A stretch of 64,000 nucleotides of DNA from Haloarcula sp. CBA1127. GTDB lineage: Archaea; Halobacteriota; Halobacteria; Halobacteriales; Haloarculaceae. How positions within the stretch are numbered: position 1 is the first letter of the stretch; every line of letters begins with the position of its first letter. Shown one piece after another: positions 9,051-15,918 of this stretch. Below the pieces are notes generated by a model. It saw only the letters and a list, made by a program, of their open reading frames with translations. It was not told where the DNA came from and did not search any database. The position numbers and the translations under genes were made by a program. The stretch lies in NCBI RefSeq assembly GCF_001485575.1, contig NZ_BCNB01000009.1, positions 1 to 64,000 on the forward strand. Direction: 5' to 3'.

Positions 9051-9437
9051 TCAGTCGTCGCTCATCGAAACGTCGGCCAGCGGTCGGACATCAACGCGCC
9101 CAGTCCGATCGTGGTCAAGACACTGGCACAGTCGTTTCCGAACCGTCGCTTGCGAACACGGCTCGACGCCAACCCCTAACCGTGGGTCGTCTCGAATCTG
9201 GACATACGCGGCGTCGACGTCCAATGGCGTGTGCTCAACCCGGCACCAGATTGTCTTCGCTCCGGCTTGGTCTAGCTCGGTCACGTACCGAGCAGCCACG
9301 GCTTCATGCCGAAGTTCGACAAGGACTCGTTCGACAAACGATGCGACCTTCGTTGGCGACCGTAGCGCTGGGACCGACGCAAAAACACTCGAAGAGTCGT
9401 GCTGTGCCGCCGATTCGGGAGTATCTATAACTGACAT
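9051..9437 (-). CDS. hypothetical protein (128 aa)
   Basis: I do not recognise this family. A helical N-terminal region (PTKVASFVERVLVELRHEAVAARYVTE) is followed by a mixed segment with VDAAYVQIRDDPRL and a C-terminal ATVRKRLCQCLDHDRTGRVD that could form a small winged helix. It begins with MSVIDTPES at 9437, downstream of a hairpin leader (9468-9487). It converges with the SWIM gene at 8674-9042, with 8 bases between them. Confidence 0.55.
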   Translation of the reverse strand: MSVIDTPESAAQHDSSSVFASVPALRSPTKVASFVERVLVELRHEAVAARYVTELDQAGAKTIWCRVEHTPLDVDAAYVQIRDDPRLGVGVEPCSQATVRKRLCQCLDHDRTGRVDVRPLADVSMSDD

Positions 9438-9467
9438 ATGTCTCTCTCAGGACGTGCTTGCTGGCTC

Positions 9468-9487
9468 GCCCTGCACCCCGCCGGGGC
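9468..9487 (-). promoter_or_regulatory. hairpin leader copy, GC type
   Basis: On the minus strand, GTTTTGCGT is followed by GCCCC, a GGCGGGGTGC loop and AGGGC. The start ATG is about 30 bases further on at 9437. Confidence 0.65.
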
Positions 9488-9512
9488 ACGCAAAACAGGC
9501 CGTCGCGAGAAT

Positions 9513-10424
9513 TCATTCAACGATATGCTCCTCGATCTCCTGGAACCACTGCCGGGCCGTCGTAATATGCACATCCAGTGGCTCGCAGATCGTCGCCTGC
9601 GTGAGCCGGATGTCTGACTCTTTCCCGGCGAGGTACAGAGCGCCGGCTGCGATACCGTCTGGTCGCCCGTTGATCTCGGTGGACTCGGTCGCCTGCTCTG
9701 CGAGTTCGAGCGCTCGCTGGCGAATATCCGGCGCAATGTCGAATGGAAGGTCCGAACAAATCCGCGCCACCCAGTCCACCGGGAGCGATACTGGGATCGG
9801 AAGGTCAAGTTCTGTCAGGAACGTTCGGTAGCAGTTCCATATGTGGGAGTCTGAACACCGGGCAACGTCGGCTACCGTCTCCATCGTCACGAGGCCATTG
9901 CATCGGCAGGCAGCGTATACAGCGGCCGCTGCACCGCCCTCAATCGACCGTCCGATCAGGAGGTCCTTGTCTTGGGCTTCCCTGAAGAACGTGGCTGCCT
10001 GCTCTTTCACCGCATTGCTCTCAGACAGCGCACTCGCGATGCGTCGGATTTCACCAAGCCCGTGAGCAAGATTCCGGTCGCGCTTGCTGGTGAACTTCGA
10101 CCGGCCGTGGAGTCGTCGCTGACGAGCAAGCCGTCGACGCCGTCTCGGAGAGATGTCTGCACTATCGACGCTTCCGATGTTCGTCGACAGGCCTCGGTCG
10201 TGGCGAGTGACCGTCCGAGGTGCGCCCGTCCGCTGCTGTTCCTCCTGATCGTACGTCCGCCACGATGGCCTGCGGTCGATCCGGTCTTGGTCGGTCACCA
10301 GGCCACAGTCCTTGCAGTTCGTTTCTCGCCCGCTGCTATCGAGTTCGCCGCCACACTCGGGACAGCTCGGCGTAGCCGTAGACAACGCTGTCTGGACAGT
10401 TTGTGAAGACATATTTCGAGACAT
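9513..10424 (-). CDS. tfb: transcription initiation factor TFB, divergent
   Basis: The N-terminal zinc ribbon has CPECGGELDSSG...CKDCG (about residues 21-41). A B-reader-like TDQDRIDRRPSW segment follows, then two cyclin-like repeats (about residues 105-190 and 200-295). Archaeal TFB recruits RNA polymerase to TATA/TBP promoters. Haloarchaea encode several TFBs, and plasmid copies may direct particular gene sets. This one is divergent and probably serves plasmid promoters. I chose the ATG at 10424 (MSRNMSS), directly after the hairpin. The first five codons (MSRNM) are the same as those of the gene starting at 14243. Confidence 0.9.
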   Translation of the reverse strand: MSRNMSSQTVQTALSTATPSCPECGGELDSSGRETNCKDCGLVTDQDRIDRRPSWRTYDQEEQQRTGAPRTVTRHDRGLSTNIGSVDSADISPRRRRRLARQRRLHGRSKFTSKRDRNLAHGLGEIRRIASALSESNAVKEQAATFFREAQDKDLLIGRSIEGGAAAAVYAACRCNGLVTMETVADVARCSDSHIWNCYRTFLTELDLPIPVSLPVDWVARICSDLPFDIAPDIRQRALELAEQATESTEINGRPDGIAAGALYLAGKESDIRLTQATICEPLDVHITTARQWFQEIEEHIVE

Positions 10425-10443
10425 CCTCTCACCTGACCAGAGG
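10425..10443 (-). promoter_or_regulatory. hairpin leader copy before tfb
   Basis: On the minus strand, GTTTTCTGCC, then CCTCT, loop GGTCAGGTG and AGAGG, immediately followed by the ATG at 10424. Confidence 0.75.
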
Positions 10444-10469
10444 GGCAGAAAACACACTGCGGCGGCCGG

Positions 10470-11156
10470 TTAGGCGTCTGGCAGTTTTCCATCCGGGCGG
10501 GGGACTCGCTGGGCGTCGATCTCGATCTCGACCCGGCGACGGTGCTTGCATCGCTCGGCCTCATCGGGACAACTGCACGTCTCTTCGAGCACGTCGACCT
10601 CGTACCGGCTATCCGACGCCGAATGGACCTCGTAGCGACCGGGCTTTGCAAGGAAGGAAACGTCGATATCTTCCTGCTTCGCTCGTTTCGTACGTGGTTC
10701 GTCCTCGGAGGTGACGGCCAAGGGGTCCTCGTTGGGGTCTGTGACACCGCCGTCGTCGAACCGGACCTGCATGACTCCACCGTCAGCGACCGCTTTCCGT
10801 GGTTCGCCGTCGACGTGTAGTCCAAACTGGTCGTCTAGGGCGTCGTCGTCCACCCACTGCGGGATGGGCCGCTCGCCGGTCGCGAAGGCGACTCGCTTCT
10901 GGTGCTTGCACTCCTCGCCGGGGTTGAACTGTTTCCACTTGCACTCACAACTCCCTGTTCGAGTGTCGACAAGGTACTCTGAGCCAGACCCGGAGTTGAC
11001 CAAGAAGAGGTCGTCGGCGTTTCGTGCCCGACCAATCGAGTCCAACACGGTCATCACTTCGGTCAGTGCCCGAACGGTCCGGTTGTTCGGGTCAGCCTTC
11101 TCCAGTTCGCTCTCGTTGATGCTGCTGGCGTCGCTACGGGATTCTGTAGTAGCCAT
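10470..11156 (-). CDS. protein with two SWIM-like zinc fingers (228 aa)
   Basis: Two CxC...CxH units are visible: CECKWKQFNPGEECKH (about residues 72-87) and CSCPDEAERCKHRRR (about residues 197-211). The linker is acidic. SWIM fingers in archaea are usually linked to DNA or protein binding, but no catalytic domain is present here. The start at 11156 (MATTESRSD) follows the GC-type hairpin leader. It is upstream of tfb in the same direction. Function is inferred only from the fingers. Confidence 0.7.
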   Translation of the reverse strand: MATTESRSDASSINESELEKADPNNRTVRALTEVMTVLDSIGRARNADDLFLVNSGSGSEYLVDTRTGSCECKWKQFNPGEECKHQKRVAFATGERPIPQWVDDDALDDQFGLHVDGEPRKAVADGGVMQVRFDDGGVTDPNEDPLAVTSEDEPRTKRAKQEDIDVSFLAKPGRYEVHSASDSRYEVDVLEETCSCPDEAERCKHRRRVEIEIDAQRVPRPDGKLPDA

Positions 11157-11186
11157 GAATGACAGGCGGCACGCCCTCTGTGGGAC

Positions 11187-11206
11187 GCCCCTCACCCCGC
11201 TGGGGC
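11187..11206 (-). promoter_or_regulatory. hairpin leader copy, GC type
   Basis: On the minus strand, AATTTTCTGC, then GCCCC, loop AGCGGGGTGA and GGGGC. It is followed by a shared spacer (GTCCCAC then GAGGGCGTGCC) before the ATG at 11156. Confidence 0.75.
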
Positions 11207-11521
11207 GCAGAAAATTCGGGGAATAGAGTTTGTAGGAAGGTAACTCTATTCTCTGACAGGAGGTGTCAGTACTGATGAAAAACCGCTCTTTGAGTGAATT
11301 ACGACTACTTCGGCAACACCGGTTATGCTATAACCTCGCTAAAGACGTTCTATCTCCGGTTTTAGCTCAGCGAAGCAGATTTAATATGTATTAAATCAAT
11401 TCAAACAGGTGCCTCTGCTTTACTTTCACCGAACCCACGATACCCTTATGCGTGTGACCGCCCAACCCGGGAATTGGCTGCGGCGGCCTACCGCTGTTGA
11501 GAAAGACAGAAGGTGTATTCA
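11207..11521. other. intergenic region, AT-rich
   Basis: This gap lies between two divergently read units: the minus-strand gene starting at 11156 and the small plus-strand gene at 11522. The minus-strand promoter is probably near 11370-11400 (AATATGTATTAAATC). No gene was found. Confidence 0.4.
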
Positions 11522-11683
11522 ATGTCTGCTGAATTCTCTGTGCTTGGGGTTACGGCCCCGAGCGTTGCGGTGATTTGCGGAAGTGTGTTGCTATTTGCGA
11601 GCCTCTCTGGACCGGTGTTAGGCGCAATTGGCGCTATAATCATCGGTGCAGCACTCTCGGTATGGGGCTACGTGAATAACTAA
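11522..11683 (+). CDS. small hydrophobic membrane protein (53 aa)
   Basis: The ATG at 11522 opens a 53-residue frame, MSAEFSVLGVTAPSVAVICG and onward, ending WGYVNN. Almost the whole chain forms two closely spaced transmembrane helices. It is followed by a good terminator hairpin (11703-11721). A truncated second copy of its start (same MSAE codons and same upstream AAGGTGTAT) lies at 11739-11783, so the locus has been partly duplicated. Similar tiny membrane proteins occur in haloarchaeal plasmids and viruses. Its role is unknown. Confidence 0.6.
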   Translation: MSAEFSVLGVTAPSVAVICGSVLLFASLSGPVLGAIGAIIIGAALSVWGYVNN

Positions 11684-11702
11684 CCGGTCACCACACCCGG
11701 TT

Positions 11703-11721
11703 CCCGCCGCTCGGCGGGTTT
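11703..11721 (+). terminator. intrinsic terminator-like hairpin
   Basis: CCCGCCG (11703-11709), loop CT, CGGCGGG (11712-11718), then TTT and TTGTTG. It lies 20 bases after the small membrane protein gene. Confidence 0.6.
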
Positions 11722-11738
11722 GTTGCTGAAAGGTGTAT

Positions 11739-11783
11739 ATGTCTGCTGAGTCTCCGCTGACTCATTTGCGGTTATTGCTTTAA
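11739..11783 (+). pseudogene. truncated copy of the small membrane gene start
   Basis: AAGGTGTAT upstream and ATGTCTGCTGAG repeat the beginning of the 11522 gene (AAGGTGTAT, ATGTCTGCTGAA). The frame stops after 14 codons. It looks like a duplication remnant, or possibly a leader peptide. Confidence 0.4.
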
Positions 11784-12137
11784 TCAGCCGTTACGGCGGC
11801 TTATTATTCGCAATTCGCGTGTGTTGACTCCGGAACTCTCGGGGTCAACATATGTAATCAGTATCTGCAGAATCAAAGTTGTTGCCCTGAACATCCCAGA
11901 TCTTGTCTGGAGGCGCATCGACGATCTTGCCTTGGACATTCCGGATATTTCGAGTCTTGTCCGGAGGATTGTTATAAATTCCCCGGAGGTCCCGGACAAT
12001 GTCTTATGTATTCCGGGCGCTATCCCAGATCTTGTCCTGAGTGTCACGGACGCCACATACACCCTTGGATGTACATATCACCCCTGAAAACTCGCTAACG
12101 ATTTCTTACACAAACGGAGCTTGAACTCACCGCTTAG
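11784..12137. repeat. degenerate short-repeat tract
   Basis: The stretch 11880-12060 is built from imperfect units around CCCAGATCTTGTC, CCGGAGG and ATTCCGGA. One 15-bp unit, ATCCCAGATCTTGTC, occurs exactly at 11893-11907 and 12022-12036. Both strands stay open for about 90 codons, but the predicted peptides are only echoes of the repeat. No gene is called. Confidence 0.45.
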
Positions 12138-12353
12138 TCAGAGTTCTGTCGCCTGCATCTGCTCGTGGGCGTCGGGATTGACCACCGGGATGACGCCCTC
12201 AATCTCTTCCTTGCCGTACTCCTCACGAATCAGGTCGTGGATATCGTTCGCGAGAGCAACGGCCTCGTCTTGCTTGTTGGAACTCGCCTCGTTCTCAGGA
12301 AAATCTGCTGGCCCGACACCCTCCACGACGATGAACAGCTGGTCGTCACTCAT
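12138..12353 (-). CDS. small acidic protein (71 aa)
   Basis: The sequence MSDDQLFIVVEGVGPADFPE... ends DAHEQMQATEL. It combines a short beta stretch and an acidic helix (LANDIHDLIREEYGKEEIEG). I do not recognise it. The ATG at 12353 overlaps the end of the upstream gene by 8 bases, so the pair is translationally coupled; accordingly it has no hairpin leader. Confidence 0.6.
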   Translation of the reverse strand: MSDDQLFIVVEGVGPADFPENEASSNKQDEAVALANDIHDLIREEYGKEEIEGVIPVVNPDAHEQMQATEL

Positions 12354-12549
12354 TTTCGACCGCCTCGACGAGCAGCGTCGTTTCCGGCAGGTCGTCGCGA
12401 GAGGTCGACAGGAAGTCGGAGGTTTCCAGCGTTTCCTCGACCAACTCGACCAGTTCCTCCGAGACATCGCCAAAGTGAACGATGGCGTCGGGATCGGGGT
12501 AGTTGTCATACTGCTGTGCAGCCGTCTTGTCCGTCTTGTTCTTACTCAT
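12346..12549 (-). CDS. small protein, N-terminal paralogue of 12783-13148 (67 aa)
   Basis: It begins MSKNKTDKTAAQQYDNYPDP and continues with an acidic helical part (VSEELVELVEETLETSD). The first about 20 residues and the hairpin leader are near copies of those of the gene at 12783-13148 (MSKNKTDETAVQQCDALDID). After that the proteins diverge, so a tandem duplication followed by replacement is likely. Function unknown. Confidence 0.6.
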   Translation of the reverse strand: MSKNKTDKTAAQQYDNYPDPDAIVHFGDVSEELVELVEETLETSDFLSTSRDDLPETTLLVEAVENE

Positions 12550-12579
12550 GATCGGTCAGCAGAGCGCCCTCAGTGGGAC

Positions 12580-12599
12580 GCCCCTCACCCCGCTGGGGC
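12580..12599 (-). promoter_or_regulatory. hairpin leader copy, GC type
   Basis: On the minus strand, ATTTTCTGT, GCCCC, loop AGCGGGGTGA, GGGGC, then GTCCCACTGAGGGCGC and the ATG at 12549. Confidence 0.75.
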
Positions 12600-12611
12600 A
12601 CAGAAAATACA

Positions 12612-12782
12612 CGGCGGCTCGTTCCCTGCCATCCGATTCATCGCGATGAGCCTCACCTACCTCCTGAAGTGGGACCGCCGGACCGGCCTGCCGGTCCAAG
12701 GTGGAGCGTGTCCCCCGAGCGCTTGCGCTCGGGAACCGTGAGCGTGAGAGAAAGCGAAAGAGTGGCTGGTACGGCTCCTCGA
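12612..12782 (-). pseudogene. remnant of duplicated 13206-type gene end
   Basis: The stretch 12635-12660 (minus-strand reading AHRDESDGRERAA) resembles the C-terminus of the gene at 13206-13436 (RRDESDSEKQAVA), placed in the same position relative to the next hairpin leader. The rest of the interval is unassigned. It supports a tandem duplication of this segment. Confidence 0.4.
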
Positions 12783-13148
12783 TTATTCCGCGATTACGTT
12801 CCCGTTCTCGTCGATGGCATACCTGAGTGGGTACACGTTGCCGTCGATATGCGTGGCCTTCTTCGACAGTGTCTCGTTCAGCCACGCTTCACGGTCGGCG
12901 TCGGTTTGGATGTCCTCGTTCGGGGAGTGGACGCTGAACAGGTCCATGCTCACCCAGCGATTGACCGTCAGCTCACCGGACGGGGAATACACCTTCACGC
13001 GCTCCTTTTCAGCGTCAACACCGACGACGGCGAGTGCAGACGTGCCCTCGGTCGTTTTCAGTCCATCACCGATATCCACGGCATCAGGGTCGATATCGAG
13101 GGCGTCGCACTGCTGTACAGCCGTCTCGTCTGTCTTGTTCTTACTCAT
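12783..13148 (-). CDS. hypothetical protein (121 aa)
   Basis: The start MSKNKTDETAVQQ (13148) is shared with the neighbouring 12346 gene. The body is a beta-rich domain (ALAVVGVDAEKERVKVYSPS, then VNRWVSMDLFSV) with a C-terminal VYPLRYAIDENGNVIAE. I do not recognise the family. No cysteine or membrane motif is present. It follows a GC-type hairpin leader with one stem mismatch. Confidence 0.6.
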   Translation of the reverse strand: MSKNKTDETAVQQCDALDIDPDAVDIGDGLKTTEGTSALAVVGVDAEKERVKVYSPSGELTVNRWVSMDLFSVHSPNEDIQTDADREAWLNETLSKKATHIDGNVYPLRYAIDENGNVIAE

Positions 13149-13178
13149 AATCGGTATGCGGCACGTCCTCCGTGGGAC

Positions 13179-13198
13179 GCGCCTCACCCCGCTGGGGC
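13179..13198 (-). promoter_or_regulatory. hairpin leader copy, GC type with mismatch
   Basis: On the minus strand, AATTTCTGT, GCCCC, loop AGCGGGGTGA, GGCGC. One stem pair is lost compared with the copy at 12580. The ATG is at 13148. Confidence 0.6.
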
Positions 13199-13205
13199 AC
13201 AGAAA

Positions 13206-13436
13206 TTATGCGACGGCTTGCTTCTCGGAATCCGATTCATCGCGACGGATCTCGCGTGCTCGCTCTCGGAGGCGAGACTGGACTGGTGTCCGGTTCTGGT
13301 GCTGGTTTTCGTAGGCGAGATACTGCTGGACGGTCTCCATTGAGTGCATACAGTTGATGCCAGCGACGATTGGCTGGAGATGATCGGCGTCCAACAACCG
13401 CTCTGGAGGGAGTTCATCGAGAATTGGGTCGCTCAT
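13206..13436 (-). CDS. hypothetical helical protein (76 aa)
   Basis: The sequence MSDPILDELPPERLLDADHL then ETVQQYLAYENQHQNRTPVQ is mostly helical and ends in a basic, RNA/DNA-binding-like helix (SRLRERAREIRRDE). The ATG overlaps the stop of the upstream gene (ATGA at 13433-13436). It is the last gene of a four-gene coupled unit that starts at 14243. I do not recognise the family. Confidence 0.6.
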   Translation of the reverse strand: MSDPILDELPPERLLDADHLQPIVAGINCMHSMETVQQYLAYENQHQNRTPVQSRLRERAREIRRDESDSEKQAVA

Positions 13437-13639
13437 GTATCTTCCTCCCGGAAGTCATCGAGTGTCGTTCTACGTCTGTACCGACAGTTGGGGTAGTCAG
13501 CTAGAAGCGTCTTGTCGACGGCCTCCCAGAAGCCGATTTTGTGTGGCGCAACCGACTGCCAGAACCGGGCACGTGCCAGTGCTGCCCCAACTCGTTGGCG
13601 TTCCTCACGACGCCACTGCTCGCGCTCGATCATCGCCAT
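13433..13639 (-). CDS. hypothetical basic protein (68 aa)
   Basis: The sequence MAMIEREQWRREERQRVGAA, followed by RFWQSVAPHKIGFWEAVDKT, is a short basic helical protein. The start is at 13639 or the second ATG at 13633. It overlaps the upstream gene by about 10 bases and the downstream gene by 4, within the 14243-13206 coupled unit. Function unknown. Confidence 0.55.
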   Translation of the reverse strand: MAMIEREQWRREERQRVGAALARARFWQSVAPHKIGFWEAVDKTLLADYPNCRYRRRTTLDDFREEDT

Positions 13640-13944
13640 GTGGATGCTCCCTCCGGTCGATCCGCCATGTATGAGCTGGCAAGGTCCAGCCCGGCGTCGA
13701 GTGACCGTCGCGTCCCGACCAGTTTGGTCGCCCGTTCGAGCGTCCAGCCAGCACCGCTTCGTTTCAGCAGGACGGTCGCTCCAGTGTCGGGAATGTGCCA
13801 CCCGATCGTGTCGTTGCCAGCGGCGAGAAATTCCCACTCACCCACAGCGGCCTCCTGTGCCGCCCTCTGCGTGTCAATCAGCACATCCGAGCGTGGGCCA
13901 CCAGCGCCGAAATCGCCCAACGTGGCCGTTCCTGCTGCGTTCAT
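13630..13944 (-). CDS. hypothetical protein (104 aa)
   Basis: The chain has a beta-hairpin-like core (VGEWEFLAAGNDTIGWHIPD, then ATVLLKRSGAGWTLERATKL) and a C-terminal SLDAGLDLASSYMADRP. I do not recognise it. Its ATG overlaps the upstream TGA (ATGA at 13941-13944). It is a middle gene of the coupled unit. Confidence 0.6.
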   Translation of the reverse strand: MNAAGTATLGDFGAGGPRSDVLIDTQRAAQEAAVGEWEFLAAGNDTIGWHIPDTGATVLLKRSGAGWTLERATKLVGTRRSLDAGLDLASSYMADRPEGASTWR

Positions 13945-14243
13945 GCAGCGACCTCCCGGCGGCCCCAGCCAGCGAGTTCGGCTTCGATGGCGCTGATGAT
14001 GGTCGTGATCTGTTCCTCTAGCGTGTCTGCCTGTTCGTCGTCGACGTCCAGAAGCGAACGAAGTTCGAGTACGTCCGGGAGGTCGATACTGTCTGAGCGC
14101 CGGGCCACCGTACGGAGGACAACTGCCTGAACATCGGCGCTGCCGGACTGCGCTCGAACGGTTGTCGTGATGGACTCGACGAACTTTGGGATGGTTCGCT
14201 GCGACAGGTCTTCCGAACGACGGCAGGACATATTTCGAGACAT
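13941..14243 (-). CDS. hypothetical protein, first gene of coupled unit (100 aa)
   Basis: It begins MSRNMSCRRSEDLSQRTIPK and is predicted to be helical throughout (FVESITTTVRAQSGSADVQA, then LEEQITTIISAIEAEL). Its first five codons (MSRNM) and its hairpin leader are nearly identical to those of tfb at 10424, although the proteins are otherwise unrelated. This suggests copying of a leader cassette. Function unknown. Confidence 0.6.
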   Translation of the reverse strand: MSRNMSCRRSEDLSQRTIPKFVESITTTVRAQSGSADVQAVVLRTVARRSDSIDLPDVLELRSLLDVDDEQADTLEEQITTIISAIEAELAGWGRREVAA

Positions 14244-14261
14244 CCTCTCACCCGCCAGAGG
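14244..14261 (-). promoter_or_regulatory. hairpin leader copy before 14243 unit
   Basis: On the minus strand, ATTTTGTGT, TCCTCT, loop GGCGGGTG, AGAGG, then directly the ATG at 14243. The first A of the ATG can extend the stem. Confidence 0.75.
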
Positions 14262-14447
14262 AACACAAAATGGGGGTTGCTACCGCTGTGACTGGAGTTT
14301 TATGCTTACTGTGCTGGCTGAGATACCTGCTCAATAAAACTGCAAGTTGCCCGGCTTTTAGACATATATTTTGGCAGATTCAAGTCATTAGCTGGCGGCT
14401 CGTGGCGAGATACAGTAAAAATACGGCTGCATCCATACGTGAGCACT

Positions 14448-15257
14448 TTATAAACTTCCCTGAAGTAGATGGTTCAGGTTATCCAACTCTTCTTTGGCTC
14501 CTTCGTGAGTTACATTCGACTGTTCATTCAGTAGGTCAGGCAGGTCCTCGGCTATTTGAGCAAGGTCCTGCCGGGAAGCGTTTCCTACTGCATCGTTGCC
14601 GCTGGTCTGCGCCTCATCACAGTGTGGCTTGTGTCCATTACGGGCCGCCCGGGACTCGAAAGTCTGCCCGCAGCTGCTACAGGTAAAGTTCGCTGTATCG
14701 CTCTCACTCGGGTCTCTTTCTTCATCGTCCAGAAAGGTTGTGAGCGATTGGCGTACCTGTTTCAATTGGTCGCGCAGGTTGTCACGCTCCAATTTTATCT
14801 CTTTCTTCTCCTCTCGAAGTTTCTCCACAAGGCTCACTAACTCTGACTTGTCCATTTCGTCCAAGTCGTTTTCCCACACAGCAGGCAACTCGTACTCTGG
14901 TGGAAGCCAAATCGGGTCGTCGCCTTCTTCGCCGAGGTCAAGGTCGGCTAACCGGTGCTCTGGAATCTTACGAACATCGCCCCGTGGTTCGTTGAAGTGA
15001 TCTTTGTATTTGGGCAGTGTTCCGGGAAGGTCACGGCACTTTTTCTTGTACTCTTCTTTCTTTTCGTAAAAGTGGTTGTAGTGCCGAGCAAGGGGAGACT
15101 GGTCCTCATCATCTTTTGTCGCCTCAGATTGTTCCAATGCTGGTCCGACGTATCTCACACCGTCAACGTAGAGCCAATATGCTTCGTACGAGTCAATCCT
15201 GCCACCGAAAATTGAGTCGTCATCGCTGTCCCCATCGTCTGGTAGCTCAATATCCAT
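14448..15257 (-). CDS. coiled-coil protein with C2H2 finger (269 aa)
   Basis: An acidic N-terminal domain (MDIELPDDGDSDDDSIFGG...) is followed by a coiled coil (about residues 132-180, ELVSLVEKLREEKKEIKLER). Then comes a classical C2H2-type finger, CSSCGQTF...HKPHC (about residues 193-213), and a helical tail. Such single fingers are common in haloarchaeal regulators and plasmid proteins. It has no hairpin leader. Instead, an ACAGTAGT/ACTACTGT inverted repeat (15291-15320) lies upstream. Role unknown; nucleic-acid binding is plausible. Confidence 0.6.
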   Translation of the reverse strand: MDIELPDDGDSDDDSIFGGRIDSYEAYWLYVDGVRYVGPALEQSEATKDDEDQSPLARHYNHFYEKKEEYKKKCRDLPGTLPKYKDHFNEPRGDVRKIPEHRLADLDLGEEGDDPIWLPPEYELPAVWENDLDEMDKSELVSLVEKLREEKKEIKLERDNLRDQLKQVRQSLTTFLDDEERDPSESDTANFTCSSCGQTFESRAARNGHKPHCDEAQTSGNDAVGNASRQDLAQIAEDLPDLLNEQSNVTHEGAKEELDNLNHLLQGSL

Positions 15258-15290
15258 GATTGGCTCCTCTATAATTGTCTGAATAATGCA

Positions 15291-15320
15291 ACAGTAGTAC
15301 GATTAGTAACAGACTACTGT
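15291..15320 (-). promoter_or_regulatory. inverted repeat upstream of 15257 gene
   Basis: ACAGTAGT (15291-15298) and ACTACTGT (15313-15320) are perfect 8-bp arms with a 14-bp spacer, 34-63 bases before the ATG. They are well placed for an operator at the promoter. Confidence 0.45.
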
Positions 15321-15390
15321 GATAAGTGTATGTCCTGTACTGCTCATTAGCAGATAAACAGACTCACCGATTTCGTGGAACTACCGCCGG

Positions 15391-15918
15391 CTACCCAATC
15401 CACCCGTCGATCTCAACCTGTGTACTGTCTGCCGGAGCATCGTCTGCTGTCTTCCCAACTGCGTCAAACGGTGGTTCAACGAGACGCGGCACTCCGTCAT
15501 CGTATGCCCGGTCAGGGCGTTTCACACAGTCGACCGGCAGGATAGGACTGCATTCACTGCAAGAGTGCGTTGCTCCGTCGAAGCCGTTGATACTCACCGA
15601 CCAGGAGATAACGCTCGCGAGTCGATACGTCTCCGCTGCTGGACGACGAGTACTGGCAGACTGGCAGCCAACAGCGCCACAGACATCGCAAGTAAGGAGA
15701 TAGTCTTGATCTGCCTCGTAGAAGAGCGAAGCGGCCTGCTCGACGTTGTCGCGGTCTTGAAGCGCACACTCCCGGCAAATCGTGAATCGGAACACGCCGT
15801 CTTCTCGGTCGACCTCGTCAGGCCACCGGACATACGTGTACGCCTCGCCGGAGATATCAGCCCTCTCTCCGCAGAACCGACAGCACTCAGCCGTTGCCTC
15901 GGGCTGGACGTCGGTCAC
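15391..15918 (-). CDS. cysteine-rich zinc-binding protein (175 aa)
   Basis: Several CxxC pairs appear: CCRFCGE, then TICREC, then LLTCDVCGAVGC, then HSCSEC, enough for two or three zinc sites. There is no known enzymatic motif. I favour a GTG start at 15918, giving MTDVQPEATAECCRF, because it overlaps the upstream stop as GTGA; an in-frame ATG at 15981 is the alternative. It is coupled to the Mom-like gene upstream, so the two may act together. Confidence 0.6.
   Translation of the reverse strand: MTDVQPEATAECCRFCGERADISGEAYTYVRWPDEVDREDGVFRFTICRECALQDRDNVEQAASLFYEADQDYLLTCDVCGAVGCQSASTRRPAAETYRLASVISWSVSINGFDGATHSCSECSPILPVDCVKRPDRAYDDGVPRLVEPPFDAVGKTADDAPADSTQVEIDGWIG

Noticed and set aside
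11880-12060. Possible CRISPR array or leucine-rich repeat protein
   Set aside because: Units are short and irregular, without constant-length repeats and unique spacers, and both strands are open only because of the repeat composition.
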